Origin: Planctomicrobium piriforme
Lineage (GTDB): Bacteria; Planctomycetota; Planctomycetia; Planctomycetales; Planctomycetaceae
Assembly: GCF_900113665.1 (NCBI RefSeq)
Contig: NZ_FOQD01000016.1
Coordinates: 62,001-126,000 of the forward strand
Direction: 5' to 3'
Length of the DNA: 64,000 bases
Positions within the stretch are counted from its first letter, which is position 1; each line of letters starts with the position of its first letter. The notes below the pieces were generated by a model that worked only from the letters and a program-made list of their open reading frames with translations, did not search any database and was not told the DNA's origin. Positions 52,681-62,414 of the stretch are shown here, piece after piece. The translations under genes and the position numbers were made by a program.

Positions 52681-52800
52681 TCCATTGCTGACTCTGGCGG
52701 CCTACAACGTCACAGCGTTGCGAGTTATCGTGGTCCTCATTGAACGACTGCCGCGCTGAGACGGGATGCGGCACGCGTGCCCATGTGACAGGAATCACGG

Positions 52801-55800
52801 ATGTTGACGTTTCGGCAACTGTTGTGGCGGAACCTGCTGTTCTTTCGCCGCACGAATCTGGCGGTGATTTGCGGCGTGATCGCCGCGACGGCGGTGATCA
52901 GCGGCGCGCTCATCGTGGGAGATTCGGTCCGCAGCAGCCTGCGACAGATTTCGCTCGACCGTCTCGGACAGATTGATTTTGTCGTTCAGGGGGGACGTTT
53001 CTTTCGGGCGGCGCTCGCAGAAGAACTGCAAGCCGCAGACCCGGCGATCAGACAGGCCGCGCCGGTTCTCATGATGCCTGGCACGCTCGAGTTTCAAACT
53101 GCGGACGGCCAGCAACGTCGGGCAGGGCAGATCAATGTTTATGGAGGAGATGACCGACTGTGGTCGCTGCTCGAACATGGCGACATCGCCGCGCCCCAGC
53201 CGGGCGAGATGGTGGTCAATCAACGAGTCGCCGATCAGTTGGGAATCAAAATCGGCGACAGCGTGTCGCTGGTGGTCGAGATTCCCTCGGCTATTCCTCG
53301 CGACGCACTTCTCGGCGAACGCAATCAGACGGTGGCGGACCTGCCCGTCAAAATCACCGGCATTGTGCCTGATGAACTGGGCCTCGCACGGTTGGGACTC
53401 AATCCGACGCAGCAGTTACCGGCGAATGCCTATGTGGCCTTGTCCGATCTGCAGTCGCAAATGAGCCTGCAGGCGGTCGCTCGCTCGCGGCGAAACCCGT
53501 TTGCCAAACCGGCCAGGGTGAACGCGATTTTCCTGTCGACTTCTAACGGCAACCAGCGAGATCTCGCGAGTATTTCAATGTCTCAGGCTGAGACATTGAC
53601 GAAAGTATTGGGCGAGCGGTTGCAGCTCTCAGACCTGGGCTTGCGACTGGTTGAGAACACCGAACACAGCTATCTGTCGCTCGAAAGCGAGCAGATGTTT
53701 CTCGAATCGGCTGTCAGCGACGCGGCCACGGAAACTGCGCAGCAACTCAATCTTGATGTCTCGCCGGTGCTGGTTTATCTCGTCAATGAGATGTGGAAGG
53801 CGTCAGATCCAAACCGGTATTCCATGTACTCCGTGGTGGCGGGAATCAACGCCGAACAATCGCCCCCCTTCGGCCCGTTTGAGTTCAACGGCCAGCATCA
53901 ACCGCTCGCCGACGGCGGCATCTATCTCAACGACTGGCTCGCGGAAGACCTGCAGGCGAGCGTCGGCGATGCGGTGAAGGTGAAGTACCATGTCGTCGGC
54001 GACCGCGGCGAGTTGCCGGAAGAGGAGCATGAGTTCACCGTCGCTGGCATCGTCAAATTGGCGGGGCCTGCCGCGGACGCCGGATATACGCCGTATGTGC
54101 CTGGGGTGACCGATGCGGAATCGTACGCCGACTGGAATGAGCCGTTTCCGCTGAAGAAAGACAAGATCACCGACCGCGACGACGCGTACTGGGAAGACCA
54201 TCGCACGACGCCGAAGTTCTTCGTCTCACTCCCCACAGCGCAGAAACTCTGGCAAAGCCGGTACGGTAATCTGACGACGATTCGACTCGCTCCCAAGCCC
54301 GGTCAATCGCTCGCTCAACTCCGCACCGAGTTCGAGGCCGCACTGCTCAAGCAACTCAATCCACAGTCATTGGGACTCGCCGTGCAGCCGGTCAAACTGC
54401 AAGGGCTCGCCGCCGCCAGCGGCACTACCGACTTCACCGGGTTGTTCATCGGCTTCAGCTTCTTTTTGATTCTCTCCGCAGCACTGCTGACAGGATTGCT
54501 CTTCCGGCTCGGAGTCGAGCGACGGCTGACGGAAATCGGTCTATTACAGGCAATTGGCTTCACCCCGCGAAAAGTGCGTCGCATCTACCTGGGAGAAGGC
54601 ATTCGGCTGGTCGGACTGGGGGCGATCCTCGGAAGCGTCGCTGCTGTCGGTTATGCCGGACTGATGGTTTACGGTTTGAAGACCTGGTGGGTCGGCGCGA
54701 TCGGCACCCGATTTCTGTTTCTCGATATCCAGCCGGTCAGCCTGTTGATCGGCGGTCTCATCGCCGTGGTCGTAGCGCTCGCGGCCGTGTGGTGGGCGCA
54801 GCGGCAGTCGCAACGGCAATCGACCCGTGGCTTATTGAGCGGCGCGATTGCCAGTGATTCCACAGGTCGTCGCCCCTGGCTGGCGACGCTGCTCGCCATC
54901 TTCGCAGGCGGCGGCTCGTGGGTGCTGCTCGTCGCCGCTTTGCTTGGACTGATTCCCGACGTGGAAGCCTTCGGCGGGTTCTCGTGGAAGATCGTCGTCT
55001 TTTTTCTGATCGGAATCGGCCTGCTCACCGGAAGTCTCGCGGCGTTCTCTGTCGCACTCGGTTCTGATCTGCGCTGGCCGGGCACAAGTCATCGTCTTTC
55101 CTCCACGCGACAACTCGCACTGAGAAATGCATCAAGGAACCGTTCGCGCAGCGTCCTCACAGCCTCATTGATTGCGTCGGCGACGTTCGTGATCGTGGCG
55201 GTCGCGGCAGGTCAGATGAATCCGATCGGTTCGACCCCAAATCCCCGATCCGGAAACGGCGGCTTCACACTGGTTGCTGAGACAAGCGTTCCTCTCTTGT
55301 ACGATCTCAACACTCCGACTGGCCGCGCCAAGCTCGGCTTTGACCCGCAGAACGCAAGAGAACAGCAACTGCTCAACGCGGCGAAGTTCGCTCCCTTCCG
55401 CATGCGGTCAGGCGAGAACGCGAGCTGCTTGAATCTCTATCAGACTCAACTTCCGACAGTTCTCGGCGTGCCGGATGATGTGTTGAACATGCTCATCTCG
55501 GAGAACCGCTTTCTCTTTGCGGATACTCATGCCGAACAGCCCTGGTCATTGCTCCGTAAGGAGCTTCCAGATGGCCGTATCCCTGTGCTGGGAGATATGA
55601 ATACTCTGATGTATTCCCTTCACAAAGGCATCGGCCAGACGACCCTCGCGCCCAATGCCGAGCAGCCGGACTTCACGCTGGAAGTGGTCGGCATGTTCGC
55701 CAACAGCGTCCTGCAGGGAGTGCTGGTCATGTCCGAGTCCAACTTTCGCAAGGTCTTCCCCGATCAGGTCGGCTTCCGGTATTTCCTGATCGACATCGAC

Positions 55801-56292
55801 CCTGCTCAGGCGGACGAACTCTCGACGGTCCTCGAATCCCGACTCGGCGACGCCGGGTTCGATGCCGAACCAGTCTCACAGCGGCTGGCCGATTTCCTCA
55901 CCGTGCAGAACACCTACCTGTCGACATTCCAAACACTCGGTGGGCTTGGCCTGTTGCTTGGAACTCTCGGCCTGGCGACAGTCATGCTTCGCAATGTGCT
56001 GGAACGAGCCAGCGAATTCGCCTTGTTGCAGGCGATCGGCTTTCAGAAACAGCAGGTGGCCGGCATGGTCGCTTGGGAGAATGCTCTGCTGCTGGGCACC
56101 GGTTTACTGACCGGCACAATTTCCGCCCTCTTGGCAATGTCGCCCCATCTCAGCAGCACCGTCTCGAACGTCCCCTGGCTTAGCCTGCTGGCAATGCTGA
56201 CCGGCATCTTCGTCATCGGCATGCTGGCCGCACTCGTCGCACTGAACACAGCGGTGAGACTGCCGATCCTGTCGACTCTGCGAGGCGAATAA
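52801..56292 (+). CDS. Giant FtsX-like ABC permease (MacB-type)
   Basis: 1163 residues, ~10 membrane helices. The N-terminal helix (LAVICGVIAATAVISGALIV) is followed by a long periplasmic domain (~50-540). An FtsX-type core then starts GLFIGFSFFLILSAALLTGL and continues with VERRLTEIGLLQAIGFTPRK, a signature coupling motif. A second core near the C-terminus (ERASEFALLQAIGFQKQQ) shows a duplicated FtsX unit as in long LolC/MacB-like permeases. The ATPase that should drive it is not adjacent. Export of lipoproteins or peptides is by family. Confidence 0.85.
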   Translation: MLTFRQLLWRNLLFFRRTNLAVICGVIAATAVISGALIVGDSVRSSLRQISLDRLGQIDFVVQGGRFFRAALAEELQAADPAIRQAAPVLMMPGTLEFQTADGQQRRAGQINVYGGDDRLWSLLEHGDIAAPQPGEMVVNQRVADQLGIKIGDSVSLVVEIPSAIPRDALLGERNQTVADLPVKITGIVPDELGLARLGLNPTQQLPANAYVALSDLQSQMSLQAVARSRRNPFAKPARVNAIFLSTSNGNQRDLASISMSQAETLTKVLGERLQLSDLGLRLVENTEHSYLSLESEQMFLESAVSDAATETAQQLNLDVSPVLVYLVNEMWKASDPNRYSMYSVVAGINAEQSPPFGPFEFNGQHQPLADGGIYLNDWLAEDLQASVGDAVKVKYHVVGDRGELPEEEHEFTVAGIVKLAGPAADAGYTPYVPGVTDAESYADWNEPFPLKKDKITDRDDAYWEDHRTTPKFFVSLPTAQKLWQSRYGNLTTIRLAPKPGQSLAQLRTEFEAALLKQLNPQSLGLAVQPVKLQGLAAASGTTDFTGLFIGFSFFLILSAALLTGLLFRLGVERRLTEIGLLQAIGFTPRKVRRIYLGEGIRLVGLGAILGSVAAVGYAGLMVYGLKTWWVGAIGTRFLFLDIQPVSLLIGGLIAVVVALAAVWWAQRQSQRQSTRGLLSGAIASDSTGRRPWLATLLAIFAGGGSWVLLVAALLGLIPDVEAFGGFSWKIVVFFLIGIGLLTGSLAAFSVALGSDLRWPGTSHRLSSTRQLALRNASRNRSRSVLTASLIASATFVIVAVAAGQMNPIGSTPNPRSGNGGFTLVAETSVPLLYDLNTPTGRAKLGFDPQNAREQQLLNAAKFAPFRMRSGENASCLNLYQTQLPTVLGVPDDVLNMLISENRFLFADTHAEQPWSLLRKELPDGRIPVLGDMNTLMYSLHKGIGQTTLAPNAEQPDFTLEVVGMFANSVLQGVLVMSESNFRKVFPDQVGFRYFLIDIDPAQADELSTVLESRLGDAGFDAEPVSQRLADFLTVQNTYLSTFQTLGGLGLLLGTLGLATVMLRNVLERASEFALLQAIGFQKQQVAGMVAWENALLLGTGLLTGTISALLAMSPHLSSTVSNVPWLSLLAMLTGIFVIGMLAALVALNTAVRLPILSTLRGE

Positions 56293-56368
56293 CCTCGCGG
56301 CCTTCATTTCCGGACCAGGTGCGTTATCGTGCAAAGCGTTCAATCCTTGTGAACGAAGGAAGATGACG

Positions 56369-58462
56369 ATGCAGCTTGCTCGTAAATCGCGTTCATTCCT
56401 CTGTGCGATGCTTGCGTGGGGAATCGCTTTGGCGTCGGTTGGATTCGCCCAGAGCCCGCCGCGCGATGTGATTGTCTATGGGGGAACGCCGGCCGGCCTA
56501 TGCGCGGCAATTGCCGCTTCGCGGGCGGGGGCCAGCGTGATTGTCATTGAACCGACGCCGTGGATTGGCGGCCTGGTGACGGGTGGGTTATCGCACACTG
56601 ACAAAGGGCGGGAAGAAACCATCGGAGGCATTGCCCGCGAATTCTTTACACGGGCTGCGGCCGCGGTTCCCGGTACGCCCCTGTGGTTCTCCGAGCCGCA
56701 TGTCAACATGGCGACGTTTCAACAGATGCTGGACGAAGCGAAAGTCACCGTTCTGACCGGCAAGCTGGTGAAAAGCGTCACCTCCGCACCTCACAACGGT
56801 AGCATTCGCCTCAACTCCATCACTCTGGACGATGGGCAGACCTTCTCTGCGAAGGTCTTCATCGACGCCAGTTATGAAGGAGATCTCCTCGGCAAGGCCG
56901 GCGTGAAGTCGGTGATCGGACGCGAGAGCCGCGGAGAGTATGACGAACCGCTGGCGGGCTACGTTCCCATGCCGATTCGCGAACGAAGCGCTGAGATCAT
57001 GGGAAGCGTCTGTCCCTGCTTGGGCGGGACTGGACCGCACTATATTCATGGCACGCCTTGCAAGATCTCTGCCTACGGCCCCGATGGAAAATTGCTGTCA
57101 GGCGTGATGCCGGCGATGGGCGAACCGGGCACCGCAGACGACAAGACCCAGGCGTACAACTACCGGATCTGCGTCACCCAGCGGCCCGACATTCTGATTC
57201 CTTTCCCGAAGCCGGCGAACTACGACCCCGCGCGTTACGAACTGCTGCTGAGGCTGATTCAAAGCTATCCGAAAGTCCGGTTTGGACGGCTGGTTCACCT
57301 GGGTCGCATTGCCCATGAGAAGTTCGATCTGAACGCTCAGGGGCTCTTTTCAACAGACTACCCAGGCGGCAACGTCGACTACCCCGGCGGCGATGCTGCG
57401 GCGCGGGAGCGCATCCGGCAGGACCACATCGATTACGTTCAGGGATTCCTGTGGTTCCTCAGCCATGACGAGCGCGTGCCGCGCGAACTGCGGGACGAAA
57501 CAAACAGTTGGGGACTCTGCCGCGACGAGTTTGTCGACAACCACAACTGGCCGTATGCACTGTATGTTCGCGATGCCCGACGGATGGTGGGCGAACATGT
57601 CATGACGCAGCGGGACATTCAGACCGAGATCGAAAAGCCGGATTCAGTCGCGATGGGCTCGTTTGTGATCGATTGCCATATCGTGCAGCGGATCGTCACG
57701 GCAGACGGGTTCGTCACCGATGAAGGTTCGTTCCCCGATGCCCCTGCACGGCCTTATCAGATTCCCTATCGCAGCATCATTCCACGCAAGAATGACTGCG
57801 AAAACCTGCTGTCTCCAGTCTGCATTTCGGCATCACACATTGCCCTCTGCTCGATGCGCATGGAACCGGTCTACATGGCGCTTGGTCAGGCGAGCGGCGT
57901 GGCGGCAGTGATGGCGATTCGCTCGGAGAAGCCGGTGCAGGAAATCGACGTGCCGCAACTGCAGGCGACGCTCCGCGAGCAAAAGCAGGTGTTGCAACTG
58001 GAAGGAGCCGCTGCCGGGCCGACGTCAAAACAGATTGGCGGATTGATTCAGGATGACTCCCAGGCCGAAATGACGGGCACCTGGCAGGACAGCACGTTCG
58101 GCAACCCGATCGATGGCGCCGCTCAGCACGATTACAACGCCGAGAAGGGGACCAAGTCGGCGACGTTCACGGTCAAGGTTCCCAAAGACGGGCGATACGA
58201 AGTGCGGTTTGCCTATGTGCCGTCGCCCAATCGGGCGACGAACGTTCCCATCGAAATTCGCCACGCCGGGGGCGCCGCGCAAGTACTGGTCAACGAGCGT
58301 CTGCCGACGACTGTCGACAAGCTCTTTGTCGTGCTGGGGGAATTCGATTTCAAAGAGCAGCAGCCGGCGATTGTCATTGTGAGGACGACCGGAACCGACG
58401 GCTTTGTCTCTGTCGATGCCGTGCAGTTGCGAGCTAAAACAACTCAGGTTCCCCAGCCATGA
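56369..58462 (+). CDS. Secreted FAD-dependent oxidoreductase with golvesin-like C-terminus
   Basis: 697 residues from ATG 56369 (AAGGA eight bases upstream; ATG 56363 also in frame). Signal peptide to ~27 (SVGFAQ). An FAD-binding start VIVYGGTPAGLCAAIAASRA, then VTGGLSHTDKG, matches the FAD_oxidored family common in planctomycetes. The C-terminal ~130 residues (TFTVKVPKDGRYEVRFAYVP) look like a golvesin/xanthan-lyase-type beta sandwich. Probably an extracytoplasmic oxidoreductase acting on polysaccharide or a plant-type substrate. Coupled (ATGA) to a small beta-sandwich gene. Confidence 0.82.
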   Translation: MQLARKSRSFLCAMLAWGIALASVGFAQSPPRDVIVYGGTPAGLCAAIAASRAGASVIVIEPTPWIGGLVTGGLSHTDKGREETIGGIAREFFTRAAAAVPGTPLWFSEPHVNMATFQQMLDEAKVTVLTGKLVKSVTSAPHNGSIRLNSITLDDGQTFSAKVFIDASYEGDLLGKAGVKSVIGRESRGEYDEPLAGYVPMPIRERSAEIMGSVCPCLGGTGPHYIHGTPCKISAYGPDGKLLSGVMPAMGEPGTADDKTQAYNYRICVTQRPDILIPFPKPANYDPARYELLLRLIQSYPKVRFGRLVHLGRIAHEKFDLNAQGLFSTDYPGGNVDYPGGDAAARERIRQDHIDYVQGFLWFLSHDERVPRELRDETNSWGLCRDEFVDNHNWPYALYVRDARRMVGEHVMTQRDIQTEIEKPDSVAMGSFVIDCHIVQRIVTADGFVTDEGSFPDAPARPYQIPYRSIIPRKNDCENLLSPVCISASHIALCSMRMEPVYMALGQASGVAAVMAIRSEKPVQEIDVPQLQATLREQKQVLQLEGAAAGPTSKQIGGLIQDDSQAEMTGTWQDSTFGNPIDGAAQHDYNAEKGTKSATFTVKVPKDGRYEVRFAYVPSPNRATNVPIEIRHAGGAAQVLVNERLPTTVDKLFVVLGEFDFKEQQPAIVIVRTTGTDGFVSVDAVQLRAKTTQVPQP

Positions 58463-58875
58463 CCGCGCCGCACATTCATCGCATCCGACTGCAAGGCCCC
58501 TGGCAGGTGATTCCGCCGGGTGAAGAGCGGTTCGCGCTGCAGGAAGTGTGGTTGCCGGCCACCTGGACGGACCTGTTCGGTCAGTCAGTTGGAACCGCGA
58601 CGTTCCTGCGGTCATTCAATTCGCCGACGAACATTGACGAGCAGGACCGGCTCTGGATCCGACTTCCTCCCGGCTGCGGAGAAGTGATGTCGTTTCTGCA
58701 CAATGGTGTCTCGCTGAATGCGGATTCAGCCGACCCGATGGCGTTCGAGATCACCAGCACTCGGGAAATTCATAATCGAATCGAGATCACACTAACCGGC
58801 GACCCCTCGGCGTTCGCACCCGGCGAAGGAGGCCTGTGGCAACCGGTGCTCTTGGAGATTGTCAGCGGCGGATGA
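58459..58875 (+). CDS. Small beta-sandwich (galactose-binding-like) protein
   Basis: 138 residues, ATG overlapping the oxidoreductase stop by four bases. LQGPWQVIPPGEERFALQEV, WLPATWTDLFG and ATFLRSFNSPTNID resemble the sugar-binding domain of glycoside hydrolase family 2 proteins, but alone. No signal peptide, so it is probably cytoplasmic unless exported with its partner. Function unknown. Confidence 0.65.
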   Translation: MTAPHIHRIRLQGPWQVIPPGEERFALQEVWLPATWTDLFGQSVGTATFLRSFNSPTNIDEQDRLWIRLPPGCGEVMSFLHNGVSLNADSADPMAFEITSTREIHNRIEITLTGDPSAFAPGEGGLWQPVLLEIVSGG

Positions 58876-58931
58876 TGCAAAGTAGTGAAAAGTAGTGACA
58901 GAGCGGAGCGTAGGACGTGAGTCCCCTGTTT

Positions 58932-59003
58932 GTAGTCCGCACTGTCCCAGTGCGGACTGATGCTCGTCCAACGGCCTCTCCGCACAGAGACTGTGCGGAC
59001 TAC
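58932..59003. repeat. Twin-hairpin element, family C
   Basis: Left hairpin GTCCGCACTG-TCC-CAGTGCGGAC (58935-58957) and right hairpin CCGCACAG-AGA-CTGTGCGG (58980-58998); outer GTAGTCCGCA and TGCGGACTAC invert. Same plan as families A and B but unrelated sequence. Between the beta-sandwich gene and glmS. Confidence 0.75.
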
Positions 59004-59053
59004 GGCGGTTCAACGGGGCCATGCGCGTTGCTTCTGACCCCGCCACCCGCTGA

Positions 59054-60889
59054 TTACTCCACCGTTACGCTCTTCGCCAGATTCCGAGGCTTGTCGACAT
59101 CCAGGCCACGGCTGAGAGCGGCATGGTAGGCCAGCAGTTGCAGCGGGACGCTTGCCACCAGCGGCGAAAGCATCGGTTGCGTCCTGGGCACGACCACCAC
59201 GTTCTTTGCCAGGCGTTCGATCTGTGCGTCCGGCTGGTTGACGATGGCGATCACCTCGCCGCCGCGGCTGCGAACTTCTTCCATGTTGGAAAGGATCTTT
59301 TGATAAGTGACGTCCCGCGTGGCGATAACCACCACCGGCATCCCTTCATCGATCATGGCGATCGGACCATGCTTCATCTCTGCCGCCGGGAGCCCTTCCG
59401 CGTGGATGTAACTGACCTCTTTCAGCTTGAGCGCCCCTTCCAGGGCGGTCGGATAGTTGATTCCCCGGCCCAGGTACAGCCAGTTCTGACGGCCTGAGAA
59501 CTTGTAGGCGATCTCGCGCATCTGCGATTCGAGCAACAAGGTCTGCTCGATCGCCTCGGGAATCCGTTCGAGTTCCGACAGGAACGTCGAGATCGTGTCC
59601 CGCGACAGGTGTTTTCGGCGGCCAAGATACACGGCCAGCATCGACAGCACCGTCACCTGACCCAAAAACGCCTTGGTGCTGGCAACGCCGATTTCCGGGC
59701 CCACATGCAGGTACACGCCTGCATCGGTTTCTCGCGCGATGGTCGAGCCGACGTTATTCACGATCCCCAGTACCGTCGCGCCCCGCGTCCGCACTTCGTG
59801 CAGCGCGGCCAGTGTATCGGCCGTTTCGCCAGACTGCGAGATGGCGATGGCAAGCGTCCCTTCCTCGATCAGCGGATTCCGGTAGCGCAGCTCGCTGGAA
59901 TACTGGACCTCGGTCGGCAGTTCGGCCAGTTCCTCAATCAGGTATTCGCCGATCAGGCCGGCATGCCAGGCGCTGCCGCAACCGAAGAGGAGCACCCGTT
60001 TGAAGTGGGAAAGCTGTCGTTCGAAGTTCGTGAGCCCCCCGAGCGTGATATTCGCGGTGCGGGAATCGACTCGTCCGCTGAGGGTCATCCGCAGGCTCTC
60101 AGGCTGCTCGTGGATTTCCTTCTGCATGTAGTGTTCGAACCGCCCCAGCTCGATCCGTTCGAGCGTCTGGTCGATCGCTTCGAACGTCACTCCGACCGGT
60201 TCGGCGTCAATCGTCGACAGCTCGATCCCGGCAGGCGTGACAATCGCCATCTCGCCGTCCTTGAGGAACACCGCCTGCGGCGCGCGGCCAGCCAGTGCGG
60301 CGGGGTCGGACGCTACCAGGTATTCCCCGTGCTCGACCATGCCCACCAGCAGCGGGCTCCCTTGCCTGGCGGCGATCAGGGTCTGCGGTTCGTCTTCACA
60401 AATTACCGCGATGCCGAACGTCCCTTGCACCATCTTCAGTGCTTCGCGAACGCTGCAGACCAGCTTCCCGCTCTGAGCGTAGTAACAGCCGATGAGCTGC
60501 GCCAGCACTTCGGTATCGGTCTCGCTGGAGAACTGGACGCCTTTTTCACTCAGACAAGTCCGCAGCGCGGCGTGATTCTCAATAATGCCGTTATGGACCA
60601 GCGCGATCTTGCGGGCCTGATCGACATGCGGATGGGCATTTTCTTCAGACGGCTTGCCGTGCGACGCCCATCGAGTGTGGGCAATTCCGAGCGAGCCCGA
60701 GATCGGCTGCTGATGAACGAGGTCTTCAAGAGCCGACACCCGCCCGACGCAGCGACGGATTTCCAGCCCGTTCGCCCCGATCACGGCCATCCCGGCCGAG
60801 TCATAGCCGCGATACTCCAGGTGTTTCAACCCGGAGAGCAGCAACGGAGGGGCATTGGACGTTCCCAGGTAGCCGACGATTCCACACAT
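59054..60889 (-). CDS. glmS: Glutamine-fructose-6-phosphate aminotransferase
   Basis: 611 residues. Class II glutaminase domain: nucleophile Cys2 (MCGIVGYLG), HLEYRGYDSAG, HTRWASHGKPSEENAHPHVD. Two SIS domains: LLFGCGSAWHAGLIGEYLIE, then LGRGINYPTALEGALKLKEV, and the C-terminal AYHAALSRGLDVDKPRNLAK with the terminal VTVE. It makes glucosamine-6-phosphate, the entry to UDP-GlcNAc and so to peptidoglycan and LPS. Standard length; no glmS riboswitch was looked for in detail, and none is apparent. Confidence 0.96.
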   Translation of the reverse strand: MCGIVGYLGTSNAPPLLLSGLKHLEYRGYDSAGMAVIGANGLEIRRCVGRVSALEDLVHQQPISGSLGIAHTRWASHGKPSEENAHPHVDQARKIALVHNGIIENHAALRTCLSEKGVQFSSETDTEVLAQLIGCYYAQSGKLVCSVREALKMVQGTFGIAVICEDEPQTLIAARQGSPLLVGMVEHGEYLVASDPAALAGRAPQAVFLKDGEMAIVTPAGIELSTIDAEPVGVTFEAIDQTLERIELGRFEHYMQKEIHEQPESLRMTLSGRVDSRTANITLGGLTNFERQLSHFKRVLLFGCGSAWHAGLIGEYLIEELAELPTEVQYSSELRYRNPLIEEGTLAIAISQSGETADTLAALHEVRTRGATVLGIVNNVGSTIARETDAGVYLHVGPEIGVASTKAFLGQVTVLSMLAVYLGRRKHLSRDTISTFLSELERIPEAIEQTLLLESQMREIAYKFSGRQNWLYLGRGINYPTALEGALKLKEVSYIHAEGLPAAEMKHGPIAMIDEGMPVVVIATRDVTYQKILSNMEEVRSRGGEVIAIVNQPDAQIERLAKNVVVVPRTQPMLSPLVASVPLQLLAYHAALSRGLDVDKPRNLAKSVTVE

Positions 60890-60917
60890 ACAAAGTCACT
60901 CTGATGAGAGCGGGAGA

Positions 60918-61184
60918 CGTGAGTAGTTTTCAGTTATCAGTTTGAAGCACCTGAAATAACCGCAATTCGTGTTTTCGGGCGAATTAGCCTGAGCTGAATG
61001 CTGATGACTGACAACTCGATACTTCTGAATGTCTCCATTGTTGTGTGGATGACCCCGTTCGCCAAGGGGCGAGCTGGTTTGGCCGACGAGGCAGGCCGCA
61101 TCCCACATCAACTTGCGCAGATTCGGCCCCTGCTCCCTCTCTCTACTGGAACTGAAAACTGACGACTGAAAACTGACAACTTCC
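60918..61184. repeat. CAGTTTTCAGT words between pyrD and glmS
   Basis: GTAGTTTTCAGTTATCAGTT at the left, TGATGACTGACAACTCGATAC in the middle (two words), and GAACTGAAAACTGACGACTG at 61146 on the right, the same words as at 9.5 and 45.8 kb. Spacer 60890-61184 has no gene. Confidence 0.65.
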
Positions 61185-62111
61185 TCAACACGACCTCGGC
61201 GGCAGCCCCTGGAGGGTCCCCACGATCTCACGGACCGAGGCCACCTTCTCGCTCGCCAAAGCCTGCACTAGTTCTCCAACGAGCCGTTCGGACAGCCCCG
61301 GGTTGTAGAAGTTGGCGGTGCCGACCTGCACTGCGGTCGCTCCGGCGATCAGGAATTCCATCACGTCGTCGATGCTGCCGATCCCGCCGATTCCGATGAT
61401 CGGAATGTTCACCGATTTGGCGACCAGATACACGCAACGCAGGGCCAGCGGTTTGATTGCCGGACCGCTCAGACCACCGAGAACATTCCCCAAAACCGCC
61501 TTGCGGCGTCGCCAGTTGATTGCCATTCCCTGATAAGTGTTGACGAGCGACACGGCGTCCGCCCCGCCATCAGCAGCTGCCTGCGCCACGGCGGTGATGT
61601 CGGTGACGTTGGGAGTCAGTTTGGCGACGACTGGCAGTGAACAGGCATCGCGGACCGCCGCGACCACTTTCCTGGCCGATTCCGGGTTCGTCCCGAAATC
61701 GACGCCGCCGCTCACGTTCGGGCAGGAGATATTCAGTTCCAGACCTGCCAGGCCGGCGTGATTGTTTAATTGGGCCGCCATCTGGGCGAAATCGTCAATT
61801 GTCCGCCCAGCAATATTCGCCAGCACCGGAGCATTCAGGCTCAACAGATAGGGGAGATGCTTGCTGATGAACGTGTCGATCCCGTCGTTGTCGAGGCCGA
61901 TGGAATTCAGCATGCCTGACGGAGTTTCGACCGTTCGCGGCGGGGGATTGCCGGGCCGGGGCAGGGGGGTAATCGTTTTAGGGACGATGCCGCCGATTTT
62001 CGAGAAATCGACAAACGGCGACATCTCCTTCGCATACCCGAAGGTACCCGAGGCGACGAGAATCGGATTACGGAGAGTAAGACGGTTCAGTTGAACCTGC
62101 AGATCGATCAT
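61185..62111 (-). CDS. pyrD: Dihydroorotate dehydrogenase, class 1B type
   Basis: 308 residues from ATG 62111 (MIDLQVQLNRLTLRNPILVA). FMN barrel: VASGTFGYAKEM, LNSIGLDNDG, the catalytic-loop LELNISCPNVSGG, SLVNTYQGMAI and FMN-phosphate-binding IIGIGGIGSIDDVMEFLIAG. Class 1B enzymes work with PyrK and NAD+; pyrK is not adjacent. Upstream ORF start at 62138 is less likely. Fourth step of pyrimidine synthesis. Confidence 0.93.
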   Translation of the reverse strand: MIDLQVQLNRLTLRNPILVASGTFGYAKEMSPFVDFSKIGGIVPKTITPLPRPGNPPPRTVETPSGMLNSIGLDNDGIDTFISKHLPYLLSLNAPVLANIAGRTIDDFAQMAAQLNNHAGLAGLELNISCPNVSGGVDFGTNPESARKVVAAVRDACSLPVVAKLTPNVTDITAVAQAAADGGADAVSLVNTYQGMAINWRRRKAVLGNVLGGLSGPAIKPLALRCVYLVAKSVNIPIIGIGGIGSIDDVMEFLIAGATAVQVGTANFYNPGLSERLVGELVQALASEKVASVREIVGTLQGLPPRSC

Positions 62112-62414
62112 GGCAAACAGCGTAACGGATGGACGCATGTTGTCGAACCATCCCGCCGAGTTCTCGTCGCAACCCGGTTTTCCTGGCTGAAACGCAAGGT
62201 CTCTGCCGCCCTCCCCGTCGACATCAAGTCGTCATGTTCGCCCCGAGTTGTTCCATTCAGGATGAGTTTCAATTCCTGATCCCGGCATTCTCTCTCCGTC
62301 ATTGAAAACAGCGCTGGACGATGACCTTCAACGCGTTAGGATGCGGGCGTATTGGGCATTTTCAGGGAGCGAACAGGCAGGCGGCGCAGATTTGGTCGAC
62401 CTGATAAAAGAGTT

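Noticed and set aside
59609..60904. 431-codon plus-strand frame over glmS
   Set aside because: Antisense of a clear glmS with both SIS domains; composition is that of a shadow frame in GC-rich DNA.
60890..61000. glmS riboswitch/ribozyme upstream of glmS
   Set aside because: The upstream side of glmS is at >60889, but the adjacent bases are repeat words; no glmS core motif could be recognised.
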